64,000 nucleotides of DNA from an uncultured Sphingobium sp. (GTDB lineage Bacteria > Pseudomonadota > Alphaproteobacteria > Sphingomonadales > Sphingomonadaceae). The notes beneath the pieces are model-generated. The model saw only the letters and a program-made list of their open reading frames with translations, had not been told where the DNA came from and searched no databases. Both the position numbers and the translations under genes were made by a program. Below are positions 63,949 through 64,000 of the stretch, one piece after another; position 1 is the stretch's first letter, and every line of letters starts with the position of its first letter. The stretch is taken from NCBI GenBank assembly GCA_946885845.1, contig CAMPHJ010000011.1, positions 7,518 to 71,517 on the forward strand, given 5' to 3'.

Positions 63949-64000
63949 TTAGTCCCAGCATGTGATGGTGTAAATTTGACCTCATCACAACGGAGGGAGC

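Noticed and set aside
1..64000. tRNA, rRNA, CRISPR arrays or riboswitches
   Set aside because: No cloverleaf, repeat-spacer pattern or recognised riboswitch core was noticed on either strand by reading; a covariance-model search could still find small RNAs.

Overview
The window looks like chromosomal DNA of a sphingomonad (Alphaproteobacteria, Sphingobium/Sphingomonas-like). This is inferred from the high G+C coding style, a TonB-dependent receptor heading a catabolic operon, crotonase/CaiB/acyl-CoA dehydrogenase clusters, an fds-type formate dehydrogenase, an SCPU-domain (Csu-like) pilus operon and IS66/IS91 scars. No database search was possible; names rest on motifs and remembered family sequences.

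Catabolic island, about 1-33600. A minus-strand NDP-forming acyl-CoA synthetase runs off the left edge and is divergent from an orphan Coq4-family gene. A cysteine-free DUF35 protein is coupled to a thiolase-fold protein without a nucleophilic Cys. A minus-strand operon (11107 to 5740, then a TetR gene) encodes amidohydrolase, CaiB CoA-transferase, mesaconyl-CoA hydratase-like, CitE/malyl-CoA lyase-like, GTP cyclohydrolase I and pterin carbinolamine dehydratase. The divergent plus operon (11395-18371) starts with a methylsuccinyl-CoA dehydrogenase-like enzyme, followed by a fused hydratase/dehydrogenase, a thiolase, an SDR and a serine esterase. An import operon (25448 to 18429, minus) carries TonB receptor, two MFS permeases, an alpha/beta-hydrolase and an SDR, with a divergent LysR. 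A further plus operon (26792-32141) has CaiB, acyl-CoA dehydrogenase, two atypical crotonases, FAH hydrolase and VOC protein. Five copies of a 14-bp operator-like sequence (consensus near ACCAAACGRCCGGT) sit in three of the intergenic control regions and tie the loci into one probable regulon, plausibly under the TetR at 4905-5639. The inferred scheme is uptake, hydrolysis, CoA activation, beta-oxidation-like steps and an end game in which an alkylsuccinyl-CoA is dehydrogenated, hydrated and split. The substrate is unknown.

After a class III aminotransferase and a decayed IS66 transposase comes a LysR regulator with a perfect dyad in front of it and a complete NAD-dependent formate dehydrogenase operon in the order fdsG-B-A-D-fdhD (35804-41853).

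From 42016 to 51523 lie a single-domain receiver, an Hpt protein and a GAF-PAS histidine kinase at one end, a LuxR-type response regulator at the other, and between them a chaperone-usher pilus operon. This suggests a split phosphorelay that controls the pili. Then come a DUF2383 stress protein behind an EcfG-like promoter, chrB-chrA, gltD and gltB, and an SDF-family symporter.

The right end (62686-64000) is a recombination scar: a serine-recombinase fragment, an integrase N-terminus cut by an IS91-type element, and the tail of the tyrosine recombinase that normally accompanies such elements.
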